Below the pieces are notes generated by a model that was not told the DNA's origin, ran no database searches, and saw only the letters and a program-made list of their open reading frames with translations. Source: Neorhizobium galegae bv. officinalis (GTDB taxonomy: Bacteria > Pseudomonadota > Alphaproteobacteria > Rhizobiales > Rhizobiaceae). From it: a stretch of 64,000 nucleotides of DNA. The DNA is taken from NCBI GenBank assembly GCA_000985875.1, contig CCRI01000004.1:124001-188000 (forward strand), written 5' to 3'. Below are positions 50,793 to 60,106 of this stretch, piece by piece. The stretch's first letter is position 1. Each line of letters opens with the position of its first letter. Position numbers and translations under genes: made by a program.

Positions 50793-51989
50793 GTGATGAT
50801 TATGAATAGCTCTCGGATTGTTGATCCGGTCGCAGCCCGAATCTGTTTTCTCGTGCGTGGTTTCGATGGCGGCGGTGCCCAACGCGACGCCATCCTGCTG
50901 GCAAACGAACTGCAGGGTCAGGGCTTTCCGAGCGCAATCGTCACGCTTGAGAGTTCGGGTCCGTTGCGGGGCCTGATCCGCGCCGACGTGCCCGTTATCG
51001 ACCTCGGCAACGGCCGCAAGCTGCGCCTCGCCCTCGCCCCCGCCGCATTGAGACGGTTGCTGGTCACGGGGCGTCCGAGGGCGCTGGTGTCTTCCGAGGC
51101 GGCGGCGAATGTCCTGGTGGTCCTGGCCTCCCGGGGGCTTGCGAGGGAAACGCGGCCGTCGATCGTCCTGCGGGAGGTAGCAAGCCCGCTGCAAGCGCAA
51201 ACCGGCGATCCCTACTGGCAGAACCGGCTGGCCTACAGGCTGATCCGGTTCGCCTATCCGCGCGCCGATCTCGTCCTGACGCTGACGGCCGGTGCGCGAA
51301 ACGACCTGATCGACCATTTTGGCGTACCGGCCGCGAAAGTCGCCAATCTGGGTACCAATGCCGTGCTGACACCGCAGATGCGGCAGCGGATCGAGCAGCT
51401 GGGCCGCGCGCCGGAACCGGGCCACATCGTCTCGGTGGGGAGGCTCTCCCCGGAAAAGGGATATGCGACGCTGATCGAGGCCTTCGCGCAGCTCAGGCGG
51501 ATGCGCGCGGCCCGGCTGACGATCGTCGGAGAAGGTGATGAGCGCGGCAGTCTGGAGGCTTTGGTCGAAGCCCTGAATCTGTCGCAGGACGTCAGCCTGC
51601 CGGGACATAATCCGGATCCGCTGTCGGTCGTCTCGCAGGCGTCGCTCTTCGTATCGTCCTCCTCGCACGAGGGGCTCGGGAATGCGCTGATCGAGGCCAT
51701 GGCCTGCGGCGTGCCCGTCGTCGCGACGGATGCGCCTTACGGTCCGCGCGAGATCCTGCAAGGCGGCAGGCTTGGACGGCTGGTGCCGGTCGGCGACGCG
51801 ACCGCGTTGGCTCAGGCCATGGCCGCAACGCTTGACCAGCCAGTGGAGAGCGCCATCCTTCAGGCGCGCGCGGCGGAGTTCAGCGTGGAGAAATCTGCGG
51901 AGCGGTTCATCCAGCTCCTTCAGGCCGCGGGAATAGCGGGACGGGCGGATCAGTCGGAGCCAAGGGTTGAGACAACTGTAAGTATTTGA
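50793..51989 (+). CDS. Glycosyltransferase family 4 (WlaC/RfaG-like)
   Basis: 398-aa GT-B transferase. RICFLVRGFDGGGAQRDAILLANEL is the acceptor-binding N-terminal loop; GRLSPEKGYATLIEAFAQL and SSHEGLGNALIEAMACGVPVVATDAPYGPREI form the donor site with the retaining E-x7-E. Two ATGs start the frame (50793, 50802). It diverges from the flippase by about 120 bp and is followed by the polysaccharide deacetylase. The sugar is unknown. Confidence 0.88.
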   Translation: MMIMNSSRIVDPVAARICFLVRGFDGGGAQRDAILLANELQGQGFPSAIVTLESSGPLRGLIRADVPVIDLGNGRKLRLALAPAALRRLLVTGRPRALVSSEAAANVLVVLASRGLARETRPSIVLREVASPLQAQTGDPYWQNRLAYRLIRFAYPRADLVLTLTAGARNDLIDHFGVPAAKVANLGTNAVLTPQMRQRIEQLGRAPEPGHIVSVGRLSPEKGYATLIEAFAQLRRMRAARLTIVGEGDERGSLEALVEALNLSQDVSLPGHNPDPLSVVSQASLFVSSSSHEGLGNALIEAMACGVPVVATDAPYGPREILQGGRLGRLVPVGDATALAQAMAATLDQPVESAILQARAAEFSVEKSAERFIQLLQAAGIAGRADQSEPRVETTVSI

Positions 51990-52038
51990 CATTATGTTCT
52001 CAAGCTCTGGGAGATCCGACTACAATGGATAGGGGTAG

Positions 52039-52812
52039 ATGAAAAAGCCGAAGCTCTGGGAAATGTCAGGTTCCGAGATACTGGCGGGAGTATCCCGCAA
52101 GATCGGGCGGCACGTATATTTTCGCCCGCACCTGTTGAAGCTGGACGCGCCTGTCGTTGCTTTCACGTTCGACGATTTTCCTGTTTCGGTTTTCGAAAAT
52201 GCCGCGCCCGCTCTTGAGGACGCCGGCATGCTCGGCACTTTCTATCTCGCGAGCGGTCTGATGCAGCGCGTCGAAAACGGCCAGTTGATCGTGGATGAGG
52301 AGATGGTTGCCGCACTTTCGGAAAAGGGACACGAGATCGGCGGCCACACGCATGGCCATATCAACGTCCAGAAAACGCCCCGTCGCGACCTCATGGCCGA
52401 TGTCCGACGAAACGACGAGGAAATCGCCCGGATCGTCGGTTCCGCAAAGCCGGTTTCCTTCGCCTATCCTTTCGGAATGATCTCGGTCCCGTCCAAGCTT
52501 GCGCTGATGAATCACTATCCGGGCCTGCGCGGCATCAAGGTCGGCACCAATTCCGGCCTCATCGACCTTGCCCATCTGAAGGCGCAGGAACTCTATGACT
52601 GCAGCAACGATTCAGCATCGATCGACAGGATGCTGGACGATGTCGAGCGGCGCTGCGGCTGGCTGATCTTCTATACCCACGACGTGCGCGAGGACCCGAC
52701 GAATATCGGCTGTTCACCGGCCTTCTTCTCGCAAGTGGTCGACAAGGTGCGCCGGCGCGGCATCAAGGTGGAGACGGTGATCGACACGCTGAAGCGGATC
52801 GGCGTCGCCTAA
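52039..52812 (+). CDS. Polysaccharide deacetylase (NodB-type) family protein
   Basis: 257 aa. The catalytic motif 1 FTFDDFPVS (Asp45, Asp46) and motif 2 GHTHGHIN (about 102-109), with SFAYPFG later, fit carbohydrate esterase family 4. No signal peptide is present, unlike many secreted deacetylases, so it may remove acetyl groups from cytoplasmic lipid-linked intermediates. The gene follows the GT4 gene by 49 bp and converges with the WecG gene, overlapping it by 4 bp. Confidence 0.87.
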   Translation: MKKPKLWEMSGSEILAGVSRKIGRHVYFRPHLLKLDAPVVAFTFDDFPVSVFENAAPALEDAGMLGTFYLASGLMQRVENGQLIVDEEMVAALSEKGHEIGGHTHGHINVQKTPRRDLMADVRRNDEEIARIVGSAKPVSFAYPFGMISVPSKLALMNHYPGLRGIKVGTNSGLIDLAHLKAQELYDCSNDSASIDRMLDDVERRCGWLIFYTHDVREDPTNIGCSPAFFSQVVDKVRRRGIKVETVIDTLKRIGVA

Positions 52813-53624
52813 CGGGTCTTGTCCGTGTCCGGGCGGTCGGCCTTCAGATCCTTGTAGACGGCCCAGCAGAATGCCCAGGACGTGACGAAATATCGCCGTG
52901 CCAGGCGGCGTGGTTCGGTCGCCACGCGCCAGAGGAACTCCAGCCCGGCTTTCCGCAGGAAGACCGGAGCGCGCGATTTGACGCCGGCATAGAAGTCCAG
53001 CCCGGCCCCGAAACCGAAGCCGTAACAATCGGGGAGGTCGGCGCGGTGCTTGTCCATCCAGATCTCGGACTTCGGGGCGCCGATGCCGAAGAAGACATGG
53101 GTCACCCGGTTTTCCCGAAGCCTCGACACCAGTTCCCGGCCAAATTCCTCGTTGCGCTCGAAAGCCGGCGGCGCGGTGACGATGATGTGCTCGGAAAAGC
53201 CGAGTGCGCGCAGTTTTTCATCGAGGATCGCCGCTGTGGTTTCGCTCGAGCATAGGAGCAAAGGCCGGTGTGTGCCCGGCTTGAGGCGCTCGACGATCTC
53301 CGGAAAAAGGTCGGCGCCGGTGATGCGGCCGGGAACGGCAAGCCCGCGCAGCCGCGCATAGAGGAGGACGGGGGCTCCATCGACCGTGGTCAGCCACGCC
53401 TTGTCATAGGCGGCCTTGAAGGCGGGATTCCTGTTCAGTTGAACGATGTGATCGAGATTGGCGGTCACCAGCAGCCGCAGGCCTTCTCCCGGGGGAACCG
53501 GTTCGGTGACGATGGCATCGACGATCCTGCCGGCGTCCCAGGTGGAGAACTCGATGCCGAAGACGGAGGTTCGTCGTTGTTTTACGGGTGCTTGCTCGGA
53601 CATTTCAGGCGTACGCTGGTCCAT
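52809..53624 (-). CDS. WecG/TagA/CpsF-family glycosyltransferase
   Basis: 271-aa GT26 enzyme. LLVTANLDHIVQLNRNPAFKAAYDKA and TVDGAPVLLYARL contain the conserved T-A-N-D and D-G residues; FFGIGAPKSEIWMDKHRADLP and GAGLDFYAG are the family's C-terminal motif. It transfers ManNAcA- or similar sugar residues to lipid carriers in enterobacterial antigen or teichoic acid synthesis; here it acts on the exopolysaccharide. Its 5' end overlaps the Wzy gene by 20 bp. Confidence 0.88.
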   Translation of the reverse strand: MDQRTPEMSEQAPVKQRRTSVFGIEFSTWDAGRIVDAIVTEPVPPGEGLRLLVTANLDHIVQLNRNPAFKAAYDKAWLTTVDGAPVLLYARLRGLAVPGRITGADLFPEIVERLKPGTHRPLLLCSSETTAAILDEKLRALGFSEHIIVTAPPAFERNEEFGRELVSRLRENRVTHVFFGIGAPKSEIWMDKHRADLPDCYGFGFGAGLDFYAGVKSRAPVFLRKAGLEFLWRVATEPRRLARRYFVTSWAFCWAVYKDLKADRPDTDKTR

Positions 53625-54912
53625 AGGCAGGCTCCGCCTTCCTCGAGGCTATGATGCGGTAGCGGGCCTGGTAACCAAGGCCGAACATGGCGACCATCAT
53701 CGTGAACCAGATCGGCCCCGAGCGCGCGAGGAAGATGCTTTCGAGGCAGGCGAGGAAGATCGAGAAAAGCCAGATCCTCAAGAATAGCCTCGTGAGCGGC
53801 GTGAAGTTTTTCGCGGCGTCGATTGCCGCCAGATTTCTAAGGGGAGTAGCCAAGACCCATATCACCATCAATATCAATCCCGGTATGCCGGCGTTCATGG
53901 CTGCATCGACATAGGCATTGTGGGCATCCACCGCGCGCACGGCCCAGTTCAAGGTGCGCATGTCGCTGTTGACGAGGCTCTCCGCACCCCAGAAAGAGCC
54001 GAAGCCATAACCGGTGATCGGACTGCGTGCAATAGCATCGAGTGCCAGACGCCAGATGTCGGCGCGGGCCGTATAGGTGGTATCGATCCCGGTTGCGGCG
54101 ACAATCTCCCTCAGCGGCTCAATCGTCGACACGCCGACGGTCGCCAGGTTGAGCAGGCCGACCCCGCCGAAGACGACGGGAACGCGGATCCACCGCCAGC
54201 GCTCGAAGATAATACTGAGGAGGAAGATGCCGGGCAGCATGGCGGTCGATGTCTTTGCGCCGGTTTTCAGCAGGAACAGGCAGCTCGCGGCAATGACCAG
54301 CAGTCCGATGATCCGGGACCATGCCGACATCAGGTAGATGCCGACAAAGCAGGAGAGCGCCATGACGACGCCCGTCTCGTTCTTCTGGACGTAAATTCCC
54401 TTCCAGAGCCCCGCATGCTGCGGTTCGAGAAAATCGGTCAGCTGATGGACGGCAAGTCTCGGGACAAAGAGCACACCGAAATAGCAAAGGCCGACGATCA
54501 GCATCACGCCACCGCCGGCAAGCCTTGCAAACTGGCTCTCGCCCTTCGGCAGCATCAGAAATGCGCTGGCGCTGATGCAGACGGTCAGGGCAATCAGGAC
54601 GCGCCTGACGGCACCGAGGGGGTCGACAGAAAGCGCCGCCGTCAGAAACAGCCACCCGAATACGATCGCAAGCAGCAGGCGGGGCTGGAAGATAACGCTC
54701 CGCACCCGCGGCGTCATCGCATAGACAAGCACGATCAGGAACAGCATATAGGCAAGCAGCTGGCTCCAGAGAGCAGGCTTCGCCAGGGCAGGATTGAGGC
54801 TGGTGTCGACGAAAGGCGTCAGGGTGATCCAGTAGAAGCACCCGACACAGCAGAACAGCAGCTTTGCGCCGAAATTCCCAGAAGACGCAACTTCGCCCGT
54901 GTCTCTCGCCAT
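53605..54912 (-). CDS. O-antigen ligase/polymerase (Wzy/WaaL/ExoQ-like)
   Basis: 435-aa membrane protein with about 11 hydrophobic helices and one large periplasmic loop, followed by RSPITGYGFGSFWG and AHNAYVDAAMNAGIPGLILM, the His-containing region of the O-antigen-ligase family. It polymerises or ligates repeat units. The start at 54912 was chosen because the cytoplasmic N-terminus fits; AGGTGG is close upstream. It overlaps the WecG-type gene, so both are made from one transcript. Confidence 0.87.
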   Translation of the reverse strand: MARDTGEVASSGNFGAKLLFCCVGCFYWITLTPFVDTSLNPALAKPALWSQLLAYMLFLIVLVYAMTPRVRSVIFQPRLLLAIVFGWLFLTAALSVDPLGAVRRVLIALTVCISASAFLMLPKGESQFARLAGGGVMLIVGLCYFGVLFVPRLAVHQLTDFLEPQHAGLWKGIYVQKNETGVVMALSCFVGIYLMSAWSRIIGLLVIAASCLFLLKTGAKTSTAMLPGIFLLSIIFERWRWIRVPVVFGGVGLLNLATVGVSTIEPLREIVAATGIDTTYTARADIWRLALDAIARSPITGYGFGSFWGAESLVNSDMRTLNWAVRAVDAHNAYVDAAMNAGIPGLILMVIWVLATPLRNLAAIDAAKNFTPLTRLFLRIWLFSIFLACLESIFLARSGPIWFTMMVAMFGLGYQARYRIIASRKAEPAYGPAYA

Positions 54913-55188
54913 CCACCTGCCGCCGCGTTCTCTTCGCGCGCGAATCGTAACAGAAACCGCCGAATCTCGCCAGCATCCATATCCGGCGGCCACCGCCGCG
55001 AACTCGTCGAGGGGCCAAAGCCTGGCTGCGAGGGCCGTTACAGCGATAGCGCGATCGCGAGAGATTTCCGGCCGTTCATCATAACTGCATAAATTTAGCC
55101 GGTTTGCTTGACCTTGACGGTGTCGAACCAGAACTTGCGCTCATCCTGCACTCCCTGGGAGGCTTGCAGGCGCCCGTGGAGTTTTCGA

Positions 55189-56286
55189 ATGCTGGGACTA
55201 TTTTGTCGGCTTGCCGGATCTCTGGTGCTGATGGCACTCGGGATTGCCGGTGCGCAGGCGCAGAACTTCGTGCTGAAGCCGTTTTCGGAGACCCGCGCGC
55301 CTGAACTTGCCGGGTTGACCGCGGCCGCGCAGAGCAAGGCGCTCGGGCGAGGGGTCAATTTCGGGGGGACGCTGGAGGCGCCGAGCGAAGGTGCCTGGGG
55401 AGGGCGGCTTTCCACCGAGCTGTTTACGGCAGTCGGGCAAGGCGGGTTCCAGACCATCCGGCTGCCGGTCCGTTTCAGCAGCCATGCGGCCGTCTCGGAG
55501 CCCTACAAGCTCGACGAGGCTTTCATGAGGCGCGTCGATTTTGCGATCAACAACGCGCTGTCGCGGGGTCTCAACATCATCATCGACTTCCATCATTATC
55601 ATGAGATGGATGGCGACGCGCTGGAGGCGGAAGAGGTCGCGATCGGCGTGGAGAAGAGCCGCGAGCGTTTCCTGGCAATCTGGGAGCAGATTGCGCGGCG
55701 ATATCAGAGCCTGCCCAACGACAAGGTCTTGTTCGAGATCTACAACGAACCGCACGGCAAGACGGAGGAGGTCTGGAACGAGCTGCTCGCAAAGGCGCTT
55801 GCGATGATCCGCAAGACGAATCTTCACCGCTTCCTGATTGTCGATCCGGTGGAATGGAGCACGGCCTGGGGGCTTGAAAAGCTGGCAATCCCCGCCGACG
55901 ACCGCCGCCTGATCGTCACCATACACAATTATGCGCCGTTCAAATTCACCATGCAGGGCGCCAGCTGGATCGAAGGATCCCGGCCCTGGCTCGGAACATC
56001 CTGCTGCGAGAACGTGCAGATCGAGGAGATCAGGACGCCGCTCGACATGGCGGTCGAATGGGGGAAAAAGAACGACCGGCCGATCTTCGTCGGGGAATTC
56101 GGCTCCAATTCTCTCGCCTATTATCCCGACCGGGTGACCTACACGCGGATCATGCGGGAGGAGATCGAGAGACGCGGCATGAGCTGGGCCTATTGGGATT
56201 TCGCGTCGCACGAATTCGGCCCCTGGGACCCAACCACCAAGTCATGGCTGCCGGAACTGCACGAGGCGCTGGTTCCGAAGAAGTAG
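55189..56286 (+). CDS. Secreted glycoside hydrolase family 5 (cellulase-like)
   Basis: 365 aa. A signal peptide (LAGSLVLMALGIAGAQAQ) is followed by a GH5 barrel with acid/base Glu187 in FEIYNEPHG and nucleophile Glu303 in IFVGEFGSN, plus IIIDFHHYHEMDG before them. The start at 55189 has GGAG upstream and begins right at the signal. Sitting inside an exopolysaccharide locus, it probably trims or releases the locus's own beta-linked polymer rather than digesting plant cellulose, as ExoK/ExsH-type glycanases do for succinoglycan. Confidence 0.9.
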   Translation: MLGLFCRLAGSLVLMALGIAGAQAQNFVLKPFSETRAPELAGLTAAAQSKALGRGVNFGGTLEAPSEGAWGGRLSTELFTAVGQGGFQTIRLPVRFSSHAAVSEPYKLDEAFMRRVDFAINNALSRGLNIIIDFHHYHEMDGDALEAEEVAIGVEKSRERFLAIWEQIARRYQSLPNDKVLFEIYNEPHGKTEEVWNELLAKALAMIRKTNLHRFLIVDPVEWSTAWGLEKLAIPADDRRLIVTIHNYAPFKFTMQGASWIEGSRPWLGTSCCENVQIEEIRTPLDMAVEWGKKNDRPIFVGEFGSNSLAYYPDRVTYTRIMREEIERRGMSWAYWDFASHEFGPWDPTTKSWLPELHEALVPKK

Positions 56287-56292
56287 ACGAGT

Positions 56293-57933
56293 TCAGGCGA
56301 ACTCGCGGCCGGCTTCGCGCATATGGTCGAACAGGCCGAGTGTGAGTGCCATCAGCACGCCGAAAATGGCGCCGGCGAAAGCTCCGCCGATCATCAGCAA
56401 CACCGAGCTTGGCGGCCAGCTCTCGGACTGCGGCGGCATCGGCGGCGAGATGACCCGGACATTGCTGGTGTCGATCTGCTGGCGCTCGCTGATCTGGTGC
56501 GTCCGCGACAGGTAGGTTTCGTAAACGGCTGCCTTGGATCGGGCATCCCGCTCCAGTTCGCGCAGGCGTACCTGGGCATCGTTCTCGGTAAACACGGTCG
56601 AGCGGGAGGCGTCGGACTTGCGGCGCAGTTCCTGAAGGGCGCTGTTTGCCTGATCGACGTCGGTCTTGGCGGACTGAAGAAGACGGGCGGCTTCCTCGGA
56701 GATCGCACGATCGACGGATGCCAGTTCCGACTGCAGAGCGACCAGGCGCGGGTGGCGGTTGCCGTAGACCAGCGTCATCGAACTGATCTGCTGCTGCAGA
56801 GCGCTATAGCTGGCGCGCAGGGTGACCATGCTGGCAGAATCGAACACCGCCGAATTCGCAACCCGCCTGTCGGCATAGGCCGACTGCAGCTGCTTGTAGC
56901 GGGTGTCTGCCTGGATCAGTCGCTGCTGGGCGTCGAGGACCTGGGTGTCGAGCGCGCCGGAAATGCGGGTACTGGTGAGCTCGCCGGCGGTCGATTGCAG
57001 ACCGTTCTGACGCTTGAACTGTTCGATCTTTTCCTCTGCTTCCGTCACTGAACGGCGCAGTTCGTCGAGCCGGCTGTTGAGGCCGATCGCAAGCTGGCCG
57101 GCGCTATCCGACGAGGATTTGAACAATTCGCCTTCGAAGGCGGAGACGACGGCGTTCGACAGCTTGATCGACTTCTCGGCGTCTCCCGTCCAGACGGACA
57201 GGACGACGACGAACGAGCCGTCGTCGCGGGTCGCGGTAATCTGCTTTTCGAGCTGCCGCAGCACGCTCAACTGCCTGTTCTCGGGTGCGGACGGGGTCGA
57301 GATCAGGCTACGCAGGCCGTCGAGCCGACCCGGACGGTTGAATTCCGGGTCCTGGGTCAGGTTGAGATCGTTGATGACCTTGGTCAGCACGTTGCGCGAC
57401 GTCAGCACCCGCAACTTGCTCTCGACTTCCAGAAGCTGGGAGTCCCGTTGCGGGTTGGCGGAGAAGACGTCGTCTGAAACGACGTTCAGATTGGAGGGAT
57501 CGATGATGATCTCGGTATTGACGGTATAGCGCGGCGAGGCAATGGCGGCGTAAAGCAGCGCGAGCACGGCGCCGAGGATCGCGGCGGCGATGATCCGCAG
57601 AAAGCCCTTGCGCAGCCAGCGGATGATATCCGTGAAATGGATATCCGTCAGGCTGTGAAGCTGTGCCTCGATCCGTTTTTCAAACGGAATGTCCTCGTAT
57701 CGCATCCGGTCGTCATCTTCCCGTTCGTTGGCGGGCGCGTCACGATGATAGTCCGAACGGGTTCGATAGTCAGGTACGGAAGAAGGACGAGGCCGGTTGC
57801 GTGGCGAGGGGCGTTCTTCCGGTTCTTCTTCGACGATTGGATGGTCCAGCAGGGAGTTCTGGTATTCGCTGCGATGACGCAACGCCCGGGCCGATGCCGA
57901 CCGCCGAGTATGTGGCTCCTTCGGCTCGTACAT
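56293..57933 (-). CDS. Wzz/GumC-family polysaccharide chain-length and export protein
   Basis: 546 aa. A long polar, proline- and arginine-rich cytoplasmic N-terminus (1-75) precedes one helix (FLRIIAAAILGAVLALLYAAIA, about 111-132), the periplasmic coiled-coil Wzz domain and a second helix near the C-terminus (VLLMIGGAFAGAIFGVLMALTLGLF). The C-terminal tyrosine-kinase domain of Wzc/ExoP is absent, so the kinase would have to be a separate gene, not found here. Its 3' end is 6 bp from the GH5 gene end. Confidence 0.88.
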   Translation of the reverse strand: MYEPKEPHTRRSASARALRHRSEYQNSLLDHPIVEEEPEERPSPRNRPRPSSVPDYRTRSDYHRDAPANEREDDDRMRYEDIPFEKRIEAQLHSLTDIHFTDIIRWLRKGFLRIIAAAILGAVLALLYAAIASPRYTVNTEIIIDPSNLNVVSDDVFSANPQRDSQLLEVESKLRVLTSRNVLTKVINDLNLTQDPEFNRPGRLDGLRSLISTPSAPENRQLSVLRQLEKQITATRDDGSFVVVLSVWTGDAEKSIKLSNAVVSAFEGELFKSSSDSAGQLAIGLNSRLDELRRSVTEAEEKIEQFKRQNGLQSTAGELTSTRISGALDTQVLDAQQRLIQADTRYKQLQSAYADRRVANSAVFDSASMVTLRASYSALQQQISSMTLVYGNRHPRLVALQSELASVDRAISEEAARLLQSAKTDVDQANSALQELRRKSDASRSTVFTENDAQVRLRELERDARSKAAVYETYLSRTHQISERQQIDTSNVRVISPPMPPQSESWPPSSVLLMIGGAFAGAIFGVLMALTLGLFDHMREAGREFA

Positions 57934-58040
57934 GGACTACCTCCGCCCTTCCGCCACAGCGAAAGAACCTACAATTGGACACACTCTGGCGATCATGACG
58001 AATTGTCGTGAATTTTAGGTTAATTGAAGATTTTCAATGG

Positions 58041-59999
58041 CTAATAAGAGGCTTTGCGAATGGCATGCGTCTCATCTACGGCAGATCGGGCAAAACCCTT
58101 CAGCCAGAGCTGGGTGGACAATATGCCAACGAAAGCGGCGTTGTCGCGGAACCCGGAGACCGGGGCCAAACGGCATTTCTGATGGAGTTTGGCGACGGCC
58201 TTCGGATTGAAGAGACCGGAGGCGGCGATGGCCTGTTCGCCCAGCATGTCGCCGACATAGGCCTGTTCGTTATTGCCGGCGAAGGAACGGCTGTCCGGCG
58301 CCCGATAGGGCTGCTTCGGGCGCTTGCTGATGACATCCGGCAGCAGGTCCCTGGCGACACGGCGCAGGATGTGTTTTTCGTCGAGGCCCTTGAGTTTCAT
58401 GCCGGGCGCCAGGCGGCTCGCGAACTCCACGAGCCGATGGTCAAGGAAGGGGAAACGGCCTTCGATACCATGCGCCATCGCCATGCGGTCGCCCTGGCTC
58501 GACAGGATGTAACCGGGCAGCAGGAACCGGCTTTCGAGATATTGCGCCTGGTGCAGCGGGTGCCAGCGGCCGAAGTTTGCCGGCAGGCGGGAGGCAAGTT
58601 CTTCGGCGGCATCGTAGCTGCCGAGCGTTGCGCGGAGATCGTCGGAATAGAAGATCTTGGCGGCCGCCGTCGAGCGGAAGCGCGGGCGGTGGGAGAACAG
58701 CGGGTCGTTCGCCACATCGTTGCCGGCGCTGAAGAAAGCGGCAAGATACTCCGCCGACTGCTGTTTCAGACCCGGCAGATAGGGATAGAGCTTGCGGAAA
58801 AGATGCGGCCGCATCTTTGATCCGGGCTGGCGGGCGCAGAAGCGGCGCACGCGGGCCTCGCGAAAAATGTCGTAGCCGGCGAATACCTCGTCGGCACCTT
58901 CGCCGGTCAGCACCACCTTCATGCCGGCGTCGCGAACAAGGCCCGAGAGGCGGTAGAGCGGCGCAGGCGCGGTGCGCAGGACCGGCCGTTCGGTGAAGCG
59001 GATCACATCCGGGAAACTTGCGGCGATATCGGCCGAACCGCTGGCGACGGCGTGGTGGCGGGTGCCGAGCGCTTCTGCGACCTGTCGCTGGAAGGCGCTT
59101 TCATCATGTTCGGCATCGTCGAAGGTGACCGAGAAGGTGTTGAGGCCGTTTGAAGCCATCGGTGCGGCGAGTGCCGCGATCAGCGAGGAGTCCAGTCCGC
59201 CGGAGAGATAGGCGCCGACCGGCACGTCGGCGCGCATGCGCAGCCGCGTCGCATCGGTCAGCAGCGCACACAATTCCTCTTCCCTGGCGGGCTGGTCTAC
59301 CTCGGCATGATCGCCCGCATCCGGAAAATCGAGCACCCAATAGGGCCGGGTTTCAGTCCGGCCGTTCCTGGCGATCATCAGGTGGCCGGGTTCGAGTTCG
59401 AAAACGCCCTTGAACGCGGTGCGCGGCGGGATCGGTGCCCAGAGGGTGAAAATCTGGTCAAGCGCCACGGGATCGAGTTCGGCCTCGATGCCCGGCACTT
59501 CCAGCAGCGCCTTGATCTCTGAGGCGAAATAGAGCGAGCCCTTGTGCTCGGTATAAAAGAGCGGCCGCACACCCATCCGGTCGCGGGCAAGCATCAGCCG
59601 GCGCTCGCGGTGATCCCAGATCGCGAAGGCATAGTCGCCATTGAGGCGCGACAGGCAGGCCTCGCCATAGGTCGCGTAGAGCTGCAGCAGGACTTCCGTG
59701 TCGCTGCCGGTTCGGAATGCGATGCCGCGTGCCTTCAGTTCGTCGCGCAGTTCGACATAGTTGAAGATCTCACCGTTGAAGACGATGGTGAAGCGGCCCT
59801 CGGCATCCGTCATCGGCTGCTGGCCGTCGGAAAGCCCGACGATCGACAGCCGCACATGCGCCAGGCCCAGGCCGGGAGCGGCGAAAATGCCTTGTCCGTC
59901 CGGTCCGCGATGGGCGATCGCATGTGCCATGGAAGAGAGCAGGGCCTCCGGATTTCCGGAGCCGTATGCCTCACCGACGAAGCCCGCAAAACCGCACAT
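58041..59999 (-). CDS. asnB: Glutamine-hydrolysing asparagine synthetase (AsnB type)
   Basis: 652 aa. Cys2 of MCGFAGFVG is the glutaminase nucleophile; the N-terminal Ntn domain (IAHRGPDGQG, GDYAFAIW) joins the ATP-pyrophosphatase synthetase domain with SGGLDSSLIAA. It amidates aspartate or a carboxylated sugar. AsnB-type proteins commonly accompany capsule and exosortase loci, where they may make amidated sugars, so its place at the end of this locus may not be about asparagine. Cytoplasmic. A longer-than-average C-terminal extension is seen. Confidence 0.92.
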   Translation of the reverse strand: MCGFAGFVGEAYGSGNPEALLSSMAHAIAHRGPDGQGIFAAPGLGLAHVRLSIVGLSDGQQPMTDAEGRFTIVFNGEIFNYVELRDELKARGIAFRTGSDTEVLLQLYATYGEACLSRLNGDYAFAIWDHRERRLMLARDRMGVRPLFYTEHKGSLYFASEIKALLEVPGIEAELDPVALDQIFTLWAPIPPRTAFKGVFELEPGHLMIARNGRTETRPYWVLDFPDAGDHAEVDQPAREEELCALLTDATRLRMRADVPVGAYLSGGLDSSLIAALAAPMASNGLNTFSVTFDDAEHDESAFQRQVAEALGTRHHAVASGSADIAASFPDVIRFTERPVLRTAPAPLYRLSGLVRDAGMKVVLTGEGADEVFAGYDIFREARVRRFCARQPGSKMRPHLFRKLYPYLPGLKQQSAEYLAAFFSAGNDVANDPLFSHRPRFRSTAAAKIFYSDDLRATLGSYDAAEELASRLPANFGRWHPLHQAQYLESRFLLPGYILSSQGDRMAMAHGIEGRFPFLDHRLVEFASRLAPGMKLKGLDEKHILRRVARDLLPDVISKRPKQPYRAPDSRSFAGNNEQAYVGDMLGEQAIAASGLFNPKAVAKLHQKCRLAPVSGFRDNAAFVGILSTQLWLKGFARSAVDETHAIRKASY

Positions 60000-60106
60000 C
60001 TGTTTCCATCATGAACAGGGACACTGATGCCCCCGGTCATAGACGGAAATGCTTGCCGGCCGCTTCAGGCGATCGATAAAATTTTAGTCGTGTCTCAAAT
60101 AGGGTT

